Origin: Rhyzopertha dominica | Lineage: Eukaryota; Arthropoda; Insecta; Coleoptera; Bostrichidae | Reading direction: 5' to 3' | Length of the DNA: 64,000 nucleotides | Assembly (NCBI GenBank): GCA_025024175.1 | Contig: QCXZ01000001.1 | Span: forward strand, 28,638,942-28,702,941 | Shown: positions 11,613 to 24,408 of the stretch, piece after piece | How positions within the stretch are numbered: the first letter of the stretch is position 1 | Layout of the letters: every line of letters begins with the position of its first letter | Program-made: the position numbers and the translations under genes | Notes under the pieces: generated by a model | The model's input: the letters and a program-made list of their open reading frames with translations, nothing else | What the model was told of the DNA's origin: nothing | Database searches by the model: none

Positions 11613-14414
11613 TTATTTTGTTGATCCCTTCATCCGTTCAACTTTAGTGAGATGATTTTTCACATAAAACTTTATGTGTGTCCATTTCCTGTTTTTGAAT
11701 AGCTCTGGATTACTGGCTATTAATTTCTCGCAGTCAGCCTTGCCTGGCAATTGCTTGTATTTTATACATTGTTTAAATGTTTTCAGAACTAAGGCACTTT
11801 CATCAGATGTCCACAGTTGTCTGTCAGATTTTTTCCTACCCATCTCTTGTTTTTTCTTTTTTGTAACATTATTGATCTCGATTTCCTTGCTTTCATAGTT
11901 GGCTATCCCTTCTAAAATAAAATCCAATAATGGATAAACTTTACAAAATTTAGTAAATATACCATTCTCAGGTTTATCAACATTCTCTTCATCAGATACT
12001 GTCTCTGCTGTTGCATCTTCTTCAACATCTGGTAAATCTACAAGAAATATAAATTAGTGTTTATGATAACATTAACATTAATTATTAACGAACCTTTAAC
12101 ATTAATATCCTCCAATCTTTTTCCTGCAAATTTTTCAGCTTGACCTTGATCAACAGCAATCAGTAGACGACTAACTTTTGCTAGTTCTACGGCGTTATCG
12201 TGCAGTCTATAAAATTCTCGGTGAACACGGATATCGTGTCCTAGATGTCGTGCCAGCCAATCAGTTTGATTTTCAGTTAGATTGAATACCTGACACACTG
12301 TCGCAATGTACTTCCTTAATTTGGTGCCAGTTATTAATTCCGGACACTGTAAATTTGCTTCTGTACACCATCTTTTAAGGGCATCATGTCCCCTTATATG
12401 TCTTAAGCTATTCCCTCCCAGTGCAAAAAGGAAAGGATTTTCAGCTACAATATCCACTTTACCGCGTAATTGTATTAATAGGTCGATTGTTTGTTTCATT
12501 TCAGCGGTCAATATGACCGGTACATGTCTGCCTCTTTTTCCGACAATATTCACTAAAAATAAACTTTTAGCCAATTCTCGTTCAAATGGAGACAAAGCTT
12601 CCTGCAGGGTTTCTGCACCACGTTTATCCCATACCGGCCGTGATGAATACTGTGCTAAAGTCATGCGGGCAGCTTCGCCTGACCTTCTTTTATTGAATAA
12701 TACAATCCTCATTAATGTTAATGATGCTAGTTTTGTCCACAAAGCTGTTGAGTAATTTTCTTCTATCGCTGCTCTTGTAACTTTTAACTCTTGCTCCAAA
12801 AATCTACTGAGCACCAACAGATCATTGGTTATAGGCAACAGTTCTGTGTTATTCAACTTTCTACTATGTAAAGATGCTAGAGCATTAGACGATATTCTAA
12901 CATTCCATTCCAGCTGAAGCAACTTTTCAAATGATTTTAGAGTTTTGTCACGTTTAATATTGGACTGCCTCAGAGCTTGTCCCCGTTCAATTCCAATACA
13001 TTTTTTTAATGCGTAACCGATTTTTAAAGCTAGAGAAGGAATGACAAATGTAGGTCTGCTTACTATTGCACCCTCGTTTCTCAAACTTAAAGCTTTTGTA
13101 GCTTCAATTACTACATCAAATTTATCTGGGTTTAGTGAGTCGCTTATACATTTTATGCTGGGATTAAGTTTATTTAGCTCCAGCAGTAATCTGGAGAGTT
13201 GCCTCATATTCTGTCTTACAAGTTCTAGTTGAGTATCTCCGTATTTTTCATACAAGAAAGCCCCGAATCTCAGGATTAGATTATCACTTCTTATCTGTGT
13301 GCCAATTTCATCAGATCTTAATTTATCCACAACATTACTAATATAGTTTGTGGGAAACTCTGTCTGCAAAATGCCGTTCATTAAAGAGGCACTTTCACAA
13401 AGCACAAACTTTGAATTACTAGAATCTTCGCCATCATGTTCATGATTAACCTTTGTGCATGTATACTTTACATGATGCCATAAATGACGTTTCAGTAAAA
13501 AACCAAGACATTTAGGACATGGACCATAATCACTGTAAGTGACACCCATTAACTCTCTCTCGGTGGGCCTGCGAACAAGTATAAGTTCTCCTACTTTTGT
13601 ACTTAGTACTTCACAATTATGATAAAAATCTCCGGCTTTTATAATTTCTCCATATTCCTTTCGTCTCCTGAGTGAATTTTTGGGAAATGTAGATATTCGT
13701 ATTATTTCAAGTTCACTACTATGTTTAGTTACAAAATGCCTAGCCATGTTTTGTATAAGTTTATGGCAGAAATAACACGCGTGATATTTATTGCGAAAAC
13801 GTTTATTATTTATTTTCATGCTGTGGTTTATTATGATCTCTTTATTAGTGCAATCCGAAGTGCTACTTGTAATTTCGTCAGTTGATAATAGCTGGTAACG
13901 ATGTTTTTTCTTTTTAAGCTTAAATTTATCAGTGCTGCTTGTAATTTCATTTCGATTTTGCGGAGAATTAGCATTAGTTACTTTACGAGTATTGTCTGGT
14001 AATTCAGCAGAAATTAAATCGTTTTCAGCTTCTCCATTATTTGAACTTTCGGAAGTTTCACTTTGATCGGACGGTATATACTCACTTCCAGAGTCGCTAA
14101 AATGATTTTGTTCTGGTTCTTCATTATCCTCGTTTCTTCCAATAGTGCTTGCATACAAATCTAAAATTATGTTTTGTAGTATATTTTAGCATATTTATCA
14201 ATAAAGTTGTATAATATTTTAGAAAAGGTTAAAGTTGTACTCATCAGTAGCAATACCCAATTGATATATACGTACCCAAAATTTTGTCCGCATCCTCCCT
14301 GGAAGTTCCTTTCGTGGATTCGTATGCCGGAAGATTTAAATATTCCAATACAGGATCTGGCTTGTTATTTTTCGTAGCGATGTTTACCATTCGCCTTACT
14401 CTGTCACTAGCCAT
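11613..14414 (-). CDS. Zinc-finger / tyrosine-recombinase / SANT-like protein, 3 exons
   Basis: Exons 14414-14276, 14160-12094 and 12037-11613 join in frame (both junctions phase 1; GT-AG introns of 115 and 56 bp), giving 876 residues from the ATG at 14414. Residues about 175-193 form a C2H2 finger (CYFC…H…H); 261-281 form a second Cys/His cluster (CPKC…HH…C). The C-terminal half has the order of a tyrosine recombinase: RRSGEAARM (Arg ~539), KRGRHVPV (Lys ~588), TKLRKYIA (Arg ~662, His of HxxR replaced), LGHDIRVHREFY (His ~688, Tyr ~697). Exon 3 adds a Myb/SANT-like WTSDES…PGKADC…RKWTHIKFYVKN module. Recombinase assignment is from motif order, related to but not proven Crypton-like. It is intact among decayed repeats. 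Confidence 0.75.
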
Positions 14415-16269
14415 CTTCCACAGATGATCTGCAATTATGTAGGTATTGATTTGTCATTCCCTGTGTGTGTTAATTAAAGCTAATATAATTAATATGTATA
14501 TAATATATAATTAATTCTATAATTTAAAATAATGCTTAATCTTTTTTAATAAACATACTCTGAATGCTTCCCAAGTAAATTCGCATTCCTTAAAGAGGCA
14601 TCCCTAAATACAATTTTATCTATTGGACACAGTTTAATGAAATTTTAGATATATACTCTGATGACAAACGGACTGCTACAACCGTTATTTCTAAATTCTA
14701 TTAGTAAAGAAGTTAAAATTTAATGAATAGGTGTAACAACAACCATATTTCTTTTTGACGACATTGCTTTAAATACTACACAGCATTTTATACAAAAATG
14801 TACTCTTTTATCTTACTTCTGTGTTAAACATAAGTGATACATGTTATAAAAATAAAATTGGTTTTAAACATACATGCATATCAAATTTGTATTTAAATTA
14901 GATTTTACTCAGACAATAGAGCATTCTAATCAAGTCTAATAAAGTGTTTTTTTTTGTATCAAAAAACAATGAGGTTTTTTAAATTTTAAGAAAATTTATT
15001 TATATTTACGCTCATAAAGTAGGAATAACTTTTACCCCACCCAGCAAATTTTGATTTATTTATAAATAAACCATCTTATGTGCCATAAAAAAGTTAGCAG
15101 GCATCGAAAATGTAATTCGTTTAACCTTAGCAGTTTAAGAAATATACAATGAAAACTATAATTAGGAATGCCTTTCTTGGAAAGCATTTTTGAAACACGT
15201 ATATTAAAATTTTTAGCACTGTTTAAAATTATAGAACAGACTAATTTTGGGGTACCCTTTATAACAACAACCTAAAGAACAATTGAACACAATTTCATTT
15301 TTAGTTTTAAACAAAAACGCTTGTACATGTCAATTTTAGGCTTTTAGGAAGTTTTAATCTAACATTTAGTTAATTTTTATGTCAATTGCTTTTGAGATGT
15401 TAATGTTATTGACAATTCTTCTAATCAGCAATCTCCACTTATCCCATTACAGTATTCAGAGTAAACATGTTTTACAATTTCTGTTTACAAAAATAGGTTT
15501 GTTATTTAAAAGTGTTGTCGATAAGATCACATCAAAAAAAAAAGAATTGAGTGTTTCTGTAGTATGAAAATAATATTTTAACAAAATACTTAAAGCAGTT
15601 TACTTAGTTATGACCAACAATGTAGCCATAAAATTTAGTGAGTTAGGAATCTTAATAAATAATATATCGAAAATTGACCTCAGTGGATTTTTACCTTAAC
15701 TATTTTAATATTTTCTTGAACCTACTACGAGGTTAATCCACTTTAATATGAATCAGGTAAAACGCTTTCTGCTTCGTTCGTTCTCACTCCCTCGTCTACG
15801 CAGGTATCTGAAAAGTCAACCAGCACATATATCTGAAGGTATCAGTACGTATATACTATGTATTTTCACGATATGCATATGTACTGCCTTATCATTATTA
15901 AGTAACTGTTATTACATAACTACTCTGTTGCCGAGTACTTCAGTGCCTCTTAGGGTGGGATTATGGTAAATAGACAAAACAATTACCCTTTAGTACCACT
16001 TTTACAGTAACAAAAAAAAATACTGTTAACAGTACATATCTGACTTATTATTTTAACAGAGAAAGGAAAGTGGTCATTTGAGCAACACTGTTAAAAAATT
16101 ACCCCCGAAAGAGGGTTGTACCTCATAATTTTAAAGGTAGTAATGTTAGAGGTTTGTAATTTTTTTAGGAATACTTAATATCAAACTTTATTAGTCCATT
16201 TTTTTTAATTGTGACTCTGTTAGTTTCCGAGTGTCATTTAGTACCAAGATATATGAGTCTGATGTATAA
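14415..16269. other. AT-rich noncoding DNA upstream of the recombinase-like gene
   Basis: Very AT-rich, with TATATAATATATAATTAATT around 14497-14516, but no convincing core promoter. Short frames at 15379-15567 and 15748-15969 do not resemble proteins. Nothing else was recognised. Confidence 0.4.
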
Positions 16270-17330
16270 AAATTATATATATTTCACGTCAAATACATAA
16301 AAACAAGCAGACTTGATCTCAAACAAAAAGGAACCAGCATTCCAGCAACACAAACGTAATATTAATGTTCAAATAAATAATTTAGTATTGGGCAATTAAA
16401 ATTGCAAGGATCGTTTGAAATACTGGAGTTTTGTGTACTCGTAATTTCTAATATCTCTAATTGATGTCATTTCTATTATTTAATACAAAAATTTAAAGTA
16501 TTGTTTTCCCGTTTAGTCCGTAATAAGGACAAAATTTAAGTACTGAATTATTCAGGCGTTTCTACTGTTTCATGCAATGATTGCACTTCAGTTTATACCA
16601 GACAAATGGGAAGATCTTTTTCAGTTAGAGGCAAGGAACATTTACCAATTTGAAAAGTACAAAAATACAGATATTCTTACAACAAATTCTTCGTTAGTTA
16701 ACCCCTTACCTATTGTTCCATAAGCACCACTGCCACTTAATAAAATTGTATGGCTACATCATTGCTCACAAATAAGTAAACTACTTTAAGCATTTTGTTA
16801 AAATATTATTTCCATACTACAGAAATATTCATATATGATCGAACCCAATGAATGTTGTGATAGTCATATCGAAACAATTAATTAAAAATATGCAGGTGTT
16901 TTGTCCCAGTACCACTAAAATCTAAAGGTCGGTTTCTTTTCTCTTAGCTAAAGTTGATGTTAGCTACAATCAACCCTGTAACCATGACAATACCTTAAAT
17001 TAAGGTATGTGATTGTTTAGATTTTTAAATACAGAGTTGATTTTAGCTTAAAATAGAGAAGAGAAACCGGCCCTAAAGCTTTAAATTTTATTAAATAGCT
17101 GTGTGTTTATGTAACAATAGGTAAGTGGTTTACTAACGAAACATTTGTTGTAAGAATATCTGTATTTTTATACTTTTCAAATAATTTTAAATGTTCCTTG
17201 CCTCTAAAAAAGATCTTCCCGTTTGTCCGGCATAAACTGAATTGCAATCATTGCTTGAAAAACTAGTAACGGCTGAATGATTCAATACTGAAATTTTGTG
17301 CTTAATTACGAACTAAACGGAAAAAAATAC
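16270..17330. mobile_element. Rearranged Penelope-like element relic with inverted arms
   Basis: Arms at about 16508-16745 (plus) and 17090-17325 (minus) are inverted copies. Each encodes a GIY-YIG-like segment: CNDCTSVY…QMGRSF…RGKEH on the plus strand, and a CNHCNSVYAGQTGRSF-like version on the minus strand. A minus-strand piece at about 16370-16470 reads LEILEITS…SNDPCNFNCP, the usual PLE tail after the nuclease. A small MITE (16927-17072) sits between the arms. All frames are broken. Confidence 0.65.
16927..17072. mobile_element. 146-bp MITE, GGYCGGTTTCT ends, 5-bp target duplication
   Basis: Terminal inverted repeats GGTCGGTTTCT and AGAAACCGGCC are flanked on both sides by CTAAA (16922-16926 and 17073-17077), a plausible 5-bp duplication. 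The internal TAGCTAAAGTTGA / TTTTAGCTTAAAA extends the pairing. Nonautonomous; the transposase family is unknown. Confidence 0.7.
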
Positions 17331-17774
17331 TTTACCTTTTTGTAATAAATCATCAATATTAAATTATTTATAAATTCTAAAAATTTATAATATTATAAGT
17401 AAGCAAAACTTTACCACTTTAAATAATTCATCTAAATAAATAAATAATTATAAATAAAAATGTCTACATTAGTCATGTGAAGTTTAGCTAAAAAGCTACT
17501 ATCTTAATCTGCAATCCGTAATACAGGTTTACCATGATCAAGCAGAACAACAAACAAGTTGGTACTAGGTAATAATGTATACGAACCACAAAAATATATA
17601 AAGCGTATTACATATACAACCTATATTGTTTAGCATCTTTCGGTACAAACGTAAAATCACAGTCCTGAGTTTATAGTGACATTATAGAAATAATTAAACA
17701 AAACTGTGTGTAGGCCTTTAGTACTTATTCTATTTTCTTTTCACTCACTGCTTTTACAAGGTAGGTTAATGAAT
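17331..17774. other. AT-rich end of the first contig
   Basis: No gene seen. The interval runs to the assembly gap and is repeated at 27321-27765 in the second copy, where sequence continues past the break. Confidence 0.4.
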
Positions 17775-17874
17775 NNNNNNNNNNNNNNNNNNNNNNNNNN
17801 NNNNNNNNNNNNNNNNNNNNNNNNNNNNNNNNNNNNNNNNNNNNNNNNNNNNNNNNNNNNNNNNNNNNNNNNNN
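17775..17874. other. Assembly gap of exactly 100 N
   Basis: A run of 100 N is the usual placeholder for a gap of unknown size. Sequence just before it ends inside a segment that is complete in the second copy at 27765. Sequence just after it starts at the equivalent of 7872. Confidence 0.98.
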
Positions 17875-18895
17875 TTTGATGGAAATCTTGAGTATCGTTG
17901 GCATATTTTTAGTAATTTTAAGATTCATATTATGTAAACGGGAATTGGAAAAAATTATCCGAAGGGAGGTAAACCGAAGTGAGCTGCAGAGTGTCCAACA
18001 GGTGTGAAACAGCAGAGATAATAATCACGTAGCGTGAACCGTAAGTATGACAATTGTTAGTAGTTAATTTCGCAAAATCATCGCGTGTTAGCAATATATG
18101 CATACGTTATTTAGAACAAGTATGTGGAAATCAAAATTCGTATATGGCTCGTCCTAATTAAACCACTTTGTAAATCGCCAAGCTGATAAATCTTCAAACT
18201 ACTGTTAAATACACAGTCCATATTAATGTGCAAATGTAGTAATAATTTAAATGGGTGACAAGCTGAAAAATATTTTAGACGGATTGGTTACTATTAAGAC
18301 ATTTACTAAAAATTGTAGTAAAGACGAACGGGAGAACCATCCGAGAAGCGCATCAAAGAAGCAAATGAATGGTATACCGAATCCATTGATTACACAAAAT
18401 TAATAAACGCAAAAATTGAACAATCCGAATCAGGCCATGATGAAATAGTTAGCAAAAGATTTAATTTCAGCAGTAAAAAATACGTATAAGTCAATAGTAA
18501 ATTTAATCCCAAAAGAGACCTCACAAGTTCCAACCATGTCTCAAATCGATTTAAAAGCCGCGTTCAGCCTTTTGCCATTGGTAGGCGACACGGAAGAAAA
18601 GATTATTCAGTTGACAGATGCAATTTAACTTGATAGTAGCATGCTATATGAAGCGAGAAAGGTACCCATAGTATATCTCATCCAAAATAGCAACGCATAA
18701 AGGAACAACCATGGTAGAAGTGTGTAAACTACAAGTGCAGAAAGTAAACTCAATCGCTTACCATCACCAATGTATTAGTGAACTTGAAAATATCCATAAA
18801 CACTTGCAGCATTTTTGAGGAATGTAGCTAACAATAGTTCATTCCAGTGGAGCTCGTGGGTATCCTATTGGTGCTTTTCTTTTAGTACATCTGTA
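17875..18895 (+). mobile_element. Second copy of the LTR-retrotransposon gag-region relic
   Basis: Equivalent to 7872-8895, lacking the LTR and primer-binding site because the contig starts inside the small membrane-protein-like frame. It shows the same broken gag-like frames, with a further 2-base difference near 18318. Confidence 0.4.
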
Positions 18896-19363
18896 CAGTG
18901 TCCCAGTTAAGGTAACATAACATGGGTAACTTTCTTATTATCAGAGATAGAGATTCGCCTAAATGGGAAAAGGTTTGCCTTTTATGCTGCATATCAGTAA
19001 TATCTACTCATATTTAAAATGACACCTACCATTTTTGAGTTATTACCAAAAAACCGAAAAACGATTACCTGACCTCTGATCACAAAACAGAAAGTACTTT
19101 GTTAGAACACTTTTTTATGCTTTTCAAACTACTGCAGTTATATTTTACAGAAAACGTTTCGTTCCGAAGACACCATATTGGATTCTTTTGTTTTTGCGGA
19201 ACGAAACGCTTTTCGAAAAATATAACTACAGCAGCTTAATGAGCATAATAAAGGTGCTCTAACAAAGTGTTTTCTGTTTTTTGATCAGGGGTCAGGTAAC
19301 CGTAGTCTCTATCTCTGATAATAAGAAAGTTACCCATGTTATGCTACTTAACTGGACACCCTG
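18896..19363. mobile_element. Second copy of foldback MITE 8896-9365
   Basis: Same TA-flanked CAGTGTCCCAGTTAAGG left end. The right end here reads ACTTAACTGGACACCCTG, with two single-base losses relative to the first copy, both in doublets or triplets. Confidence 0.75.
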
Positions 19364-20829
19364 TACATACAGAAACTAGGTGTTCTTCTGTATGACTTAG
19401 TATTTGGAAAGTTATGCAACATTCGGCCTGAAATATTGTTGCTTCTTTTCATAAAGATTTTTACTCAGGTAAACATTACTATATATGTCCACTCTACATT
19501 GGTTAATTGAGATCACAAGTCCTGTTTTATTGTGCTACATTTTATTTTTTTTTTACAGAAACCATAAGTTGGAGAATTTGAGAATAGTGTTTCACTGATT
19601 TACTTATCGTGGCTTGCTGATGCCAATATTTGCAGCTACCCACATACAAGAACAATGAAAATAATAATACAATTGCTCAAATGTCTGCTCCTTTCGATAA
19701 TTGGAATCAAAATAAAGTGAAAAGAGTATTTAGTTCAACAGGTAAAAGTTTTCTATATAACTTACTTTTTAGTTTGTACCTTTATTTTATTTGAAAGGCA
19801 ACTGTTTTGAAATTTGGCATAGATATATAGCGAAAAACAAAGAACGATTTTATACATTTTATGTCAGTTTTAAATAGAACCCCCTGTATTTTTTTTTATT
19901 TTTGGATGCATTAAGAAATTGTTAATATAGTAATATTTATTCATAAAAAATAATGCAAACATTAAAAAAATGCCAAAACGCTTGTTGTTTATTCTTCTTG
20001 CAACAAGATGTTACCACAATGTCATATTCATTTGCATTTGTTCTGAATGTTACCAATCATATTTTTATGCACATGTGAAATAAAATATGTTTTGAATAAC
20101 TTTTATTTGTATCTATTTTTACCCCGAAAACCTATAAATTGTTGGAGCATTTGTAATACTGCATTAATATAGCAGAAATATTGCCTGAACATTTTTTAAT
20201 AATGTTTTTTGCTCAAAATTGTTACTTTTAATAAAACAACTTCTATAAAATGTTTCAATAACTTTTTATCAGCTTTTGAAAGTTAATATCGATATTAATA
20301 TAATGTTTACAAGTAAACTTTCTATTACTATTAATATTTTGAGTAAAATTGAATGGACCGGTTTCTCTCGTCGGTTTTAGCTTTCACTAACCGTGTAACT
20401 GTAACAATGTTAAAATATAAGTCAACATATTAGTAGATCTTAACCTTATCAGCATAGTTAACATCCTTAAGTTATGTTTAGCTAATGTTGAGAAGACATA
20501 CCTACCCAATGTGTTTAGCTCTTAATTATGTACTGTTTAATGTACACAGACATAAGATATTACACATGAAATAATGAGAATTTCAGTAGAAAGATGAAAA
20601 TGGAGGTTTCTGCTTAAAAATATGAAGTGCCATGTGATTTCTTTTATTTTTGGTACACTGTATACATGAAAATTAGTTTAGAAGAATGCGTGGCTAAAAG
20701 TACAAATGAATGGATCAAAGTGTTTATGGAAAAAATTAATGGCTGTTTTTATATCGCTATTATTCCAACCTGTTTGAGCTCACTGTATATTACACACAAT
20801 TTTTTTCATGTGAAGTTTATACAAATGTA
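19364..20829. other. Second copy of noncoding stretch 9366-10831
   Basis: Contains the same exon-like open segment (about 19640-19742) and degenerate GGTTTCTCTCG MITE (about 20357-20498) as the first copy. Nothing additional. Confidence 0.4.
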
Positions 20830-21393
20830 CAGGGTGTCCCAGTTAAGATAGCTTAACATGGGTAACTTTCTTATATAAGGAGAGATTCATTTAAATGGGA
20901 AAAGGTTGCCTTTTACCCTTCATATTAGTAAGATCTTCTCATACTTGAAATGACACCTACCATTTTCAAGTTATTACCAAAAAGACGAAATTCCCAAATT
21001 TGTTTTTGCTAATGGTGACGTGACCTCTGATCACAAAACAGGAAGCATTTTGTTAGAGCATTTTTTACACTCTTCAAGCTGCTATAGTTATATTTTGCAA
21101 AGAAACCATCAGGTTCATTTTTTGTTATGGCAGCCATATTTAATTCTTTTGTTTTTCGTATCGAAACGTTTTCGCAAACTATAACTACAGCAGCTTGAAG
21201 AGCGTAAAAGTGTTTTAACAAAGTGCTTTCTGATTTTTGATCGGGGGTAACCATTAGGGCGAAAATGATTTATTTTTTGTTTTTTTTGTAATAACACGAA
21301 AATGATAGGTGTCATTTCAAATATAAGTAGATATTACTAATATGCAAGGTCCCATTTAAGCGAATCACTATCTCTAATAGGACATTTAACCTG
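20830..21393. mobile_element. Second copy of foldback MITE 10832-11398
   Basis: Starts CAGGGTGTCCCAGTTAAGATAGC and ends AACCTG before TA. Differs from the first copy by a few single-base and 2-3-base indels near its left end. Confidence 0.7.
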
Positions 21394-21607
21394 TACATTA
21401 GAGGTATGTGGGTAGATTTTTGTTTTAAACATGTAGAGTTAATTGAAAAAAATTAGTTAATTAACTCAGACGAAAAAAGTATAGTTGAATAAAACATGAG
21501 AGTCATAATTTTAGTTTATTAATATGCAACACAAAAAGAAAAATAAAATAAGACTTGCAGTTACAAAGTAAGTTAATATTTCTTGACATATTTAAAGGTT
21601 ATACAAC

Positions 21608-24408
21608 TTATTTTGTTGATCCCTTCATCCGTTCAACTTTAGTGAGATGATTTTTCACATAAAACTTTATGTGTGTCCATTTCCTGTTTTTGAATAGCTC
21701 TGGATTACTGGCTATTAATTTCTCGCAGTCAGCCTTGCCTGGCAATTGCTTGTATTTTATACATTGTTTAAATGTTTTCAGAACTAAGGCACTTTCATCA
21801 GATGTCCACAGTTGTCTGTCAGATTTTTTCCTACCCATCTCTTGTTTTTCTTTTTTGTAACATTATTGATCTCGATTTCCTTGCTTTCATAGTTGGCTAT
21901 CCCTTCTAAAATAAAATCCAATAATGGATAAACTTTACAAAATTTAGTAAATATACCATTCTCAGGTTTATCAACATTCTCTTCATCAGATACTGTCTCT
22001 GCTGTTGCATCTTCTTCAACATCTGGTAAATCTACAAGAAATATAAATTAGTGTTTATGATAACATTAACATTAATTATTAACGAACCTTTAACATTAAT
22101 ATCCTCCAATCTTTTTCCTGCAAATTTTTCAGCTTGACCTTGATCAACAGCAATCAGTAGACGACTAACTTTTGCTAGTTCTACGGCGTTATCGTGCAGT
22201 CTATAAAATTCTCGGTGAACACGGATATCGTGTCCTAGATGTCGTGCCAGCCAATCAGTTTGATTTTCAGTTAGATTGAATACCTGACACACTGTCGCAA
22301 TGTACTTCCTTAATTTGGTGCCAGTTATTAATTCCGGACACTGTAAATTTGCTTCTGTACACCATCTTTTAAGGGCATCATGTCCCCTTATATGTCTTAA
22401 GCTATTCCCTCCCAGTGCAAAAAGGAAAGGATTTTCAGCTACAATATCCACTTTACCGCGTAATTGTATTAATAGGTCGATTGTTTGTTTCATTTCAGCG
22501 GTCAATATGACCGGTACATGTCTGCCTCTTTTTCCGACAATATTCACTAAAAATAAACTTTTAGCCAATTCTCGTTCAAATGGAGACAAAGCTTCCTGCA
22601 GGGTTTCTGCACCACGTTTATCCCATACCGGCCGTGATGAATACTGTGCTAAAGTCATGCGGGCAGCTTCGCCTGACCTTCTTTTATTGAATAATACAAT
22701 CCTCGTTAATGTTAATGATGCTAGTTTTGTCCACAAAGCTGTTGAGTAATTTTCTTCTATCGCTGCTCTTGTAACTTTTAACTCTTGCTCCAAAAATCTA
22801 CTGAGCACCAACAGATCATTGGTTATAGGCAACAGTTCTGTGTTATTCAACTTTCTACTATGTAAAGATGCTAGAGCATTAGACGATATTCTAACATTCC
22901 ATTCCAGCTGAAGCAACTTTTCAAATGATTTTAGAGTTTTGTCACGTTTAATATTGGACTGCCTCAGAGCTTGTCCCCGTTCAATTCCAATACATTTTTT
23001 TAATGCGTAACCGATTTTTAAAGCTAGAGAAGGAATGACAAATGTAGGTCTGCTTACTATTGCACCCTCGTTTCTCAAACTTAAAGCTTTTGTAGCTTCA
23101 ATTACTACATCAAATTTATCTGGGTTTAGTGAGTCGCTTATACATTTTATGCTGGGATTAAGTTTATTTAGCTCCAGCAGTAATCTGGAGAGTTGCCTCA
23201 TATTCTGTCTTACAAGTTCTAGTTGAGTATCTCCGTATTTTTCATACAAGAAAGCCCCGAATCTCAGGATTAGATTATCACTTCTTATCTGTGTGCCAAT
23301 TTCATCAGATCTTAATTTATCCACAACATTACTAATATAGTTTGTGGGAAACTCTGTCTGCAAAATGCCGTTCATTAAAGAGGCACTTTCACAAAGCACA
23401 AACTTTGAATTACTAGAATCTTCGCCATCATGTTCATGATTAACCTTTGTGCATGTATACTTTACATGATGCCATAAATGACGTTTCAGTAAAAAACCAA
23501 GACATTTAGGACATGGACCATAATCACTGTAAGTGACACCCATTAACTCTCTCTCGGTGGGCCTGCGAACAAGTATAAGTTCTCCTACTTTTGTACTTAG
23601 TACTTCACAATTATGATAAAAATCTCCGGCTTTTATAATTTCTCCATATTCCTTTCGTCTCCTGAGTGAATTTTTGGGAAATGTAGATATTCGTATTATT
23701 TCAAGTTCACTACTATGTTTAGTTACAAAATGCCTAGCCATGTTTTGTATAAGTTTATGGCAGAAATAACACGCGTGATATTTATTGCGAAAACGTTTAT
23801 TATTTATTTTCATGCTGTGGTTTATTATGATCTCTTTATTAGTGCAATCCGAAGTGCTACTTGTAATTTCGTCAGTTGATAATAGCTGGTAACGATGTTT
23901 TTTCTTTTTAAGCTTAAATTTATCAGTGCTGCTTGTAATTTCATTTCGATTTTGCGGAGAATTAGCATTAGTTACTTTACGAGTATTGTCTGGTAATTCA
24001 GCAGAAATTAAATCGTTTTCAGCTTCTCCATTATTTGAACTTTCGGAAGTTTCACTTTGATCGGACGGTATATACTCACTTCCAGAGTCGCTAAAATGAT
24101 TTTGTTCTGGTTCTTCATTATCCTCGTTTCTTCCAATAGTGCTTGCATACAAATCTAAAATTATGTTTTGTAGTATATTTTAGCATATTTATCAATAAAG
24201 TTGTATAATATTTTAGAAAAGGTTAAAGTTGTACTCATCAGTAGCAATACCCAATTGATATATACGTACCCAAAATTTTGTCCGCATCCTCCCTGGAAGT
24301 TCCTTTCGTGGATTCGTATGCCGGAAGATTTAAATATTCCAATACAGGATCTGGCTTGTTATTTTTCGTAGCGATGTTTACCATTCGCCTTACTCTGTCA
24401 CTAGCCAT
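21608..24408 (-). pseudogene. Second copy of recombinase-like gene, 1-bp frameshift in exon 3
   Basis: Exons correspond to 24408-24270, 24154-22088 and 22031-21608. Exon 2 is fully open and differs from the first copy by one residue (Met to Thr just before the catalytic Arg block). In exon 3 a T run near 21841-21850 is one base shorter than in the first copy, which breaks the frame between the acidic linker and the SANT-like module. Because the change is in a homopolymer and the copy is probably a duplicate contig, a sequencing error is as likely as a true mutation. Function and motifs are as for 11613-14414. Confidence 0.65.

Larger units (their letters stand above)
7872..17774. repeat. First copy of 9.9-kb duplicated segment (ends at gap)
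   Basis: This segment matches 17875-27765 nearly base for base. Offsets drift only between about 10003 and 9991 through small indels. It ends at the last base before the 100-N gap, which is what an unmerged contig overlap would give. The few substitutions include A-to-G at the position that changes Met to Thr in the recombinase gene. Confidence 0.97.

Noticed and set aside
12306..12755. 149-residue plus-strand frame inside the recombinase-like gene
   Set aside because: Antisense shadow of exon 2. It has no family resemblance, and the opposite strand has a coherent multi-exon gene.
14156..14158. Start of exon 2 taken as a translation start
   Set aside because: The codon is TTG and is directly preceded by a TTTTAG acceptor in phase with an upstream ATG exon (14414-14276), so the ATG exon is preferred.
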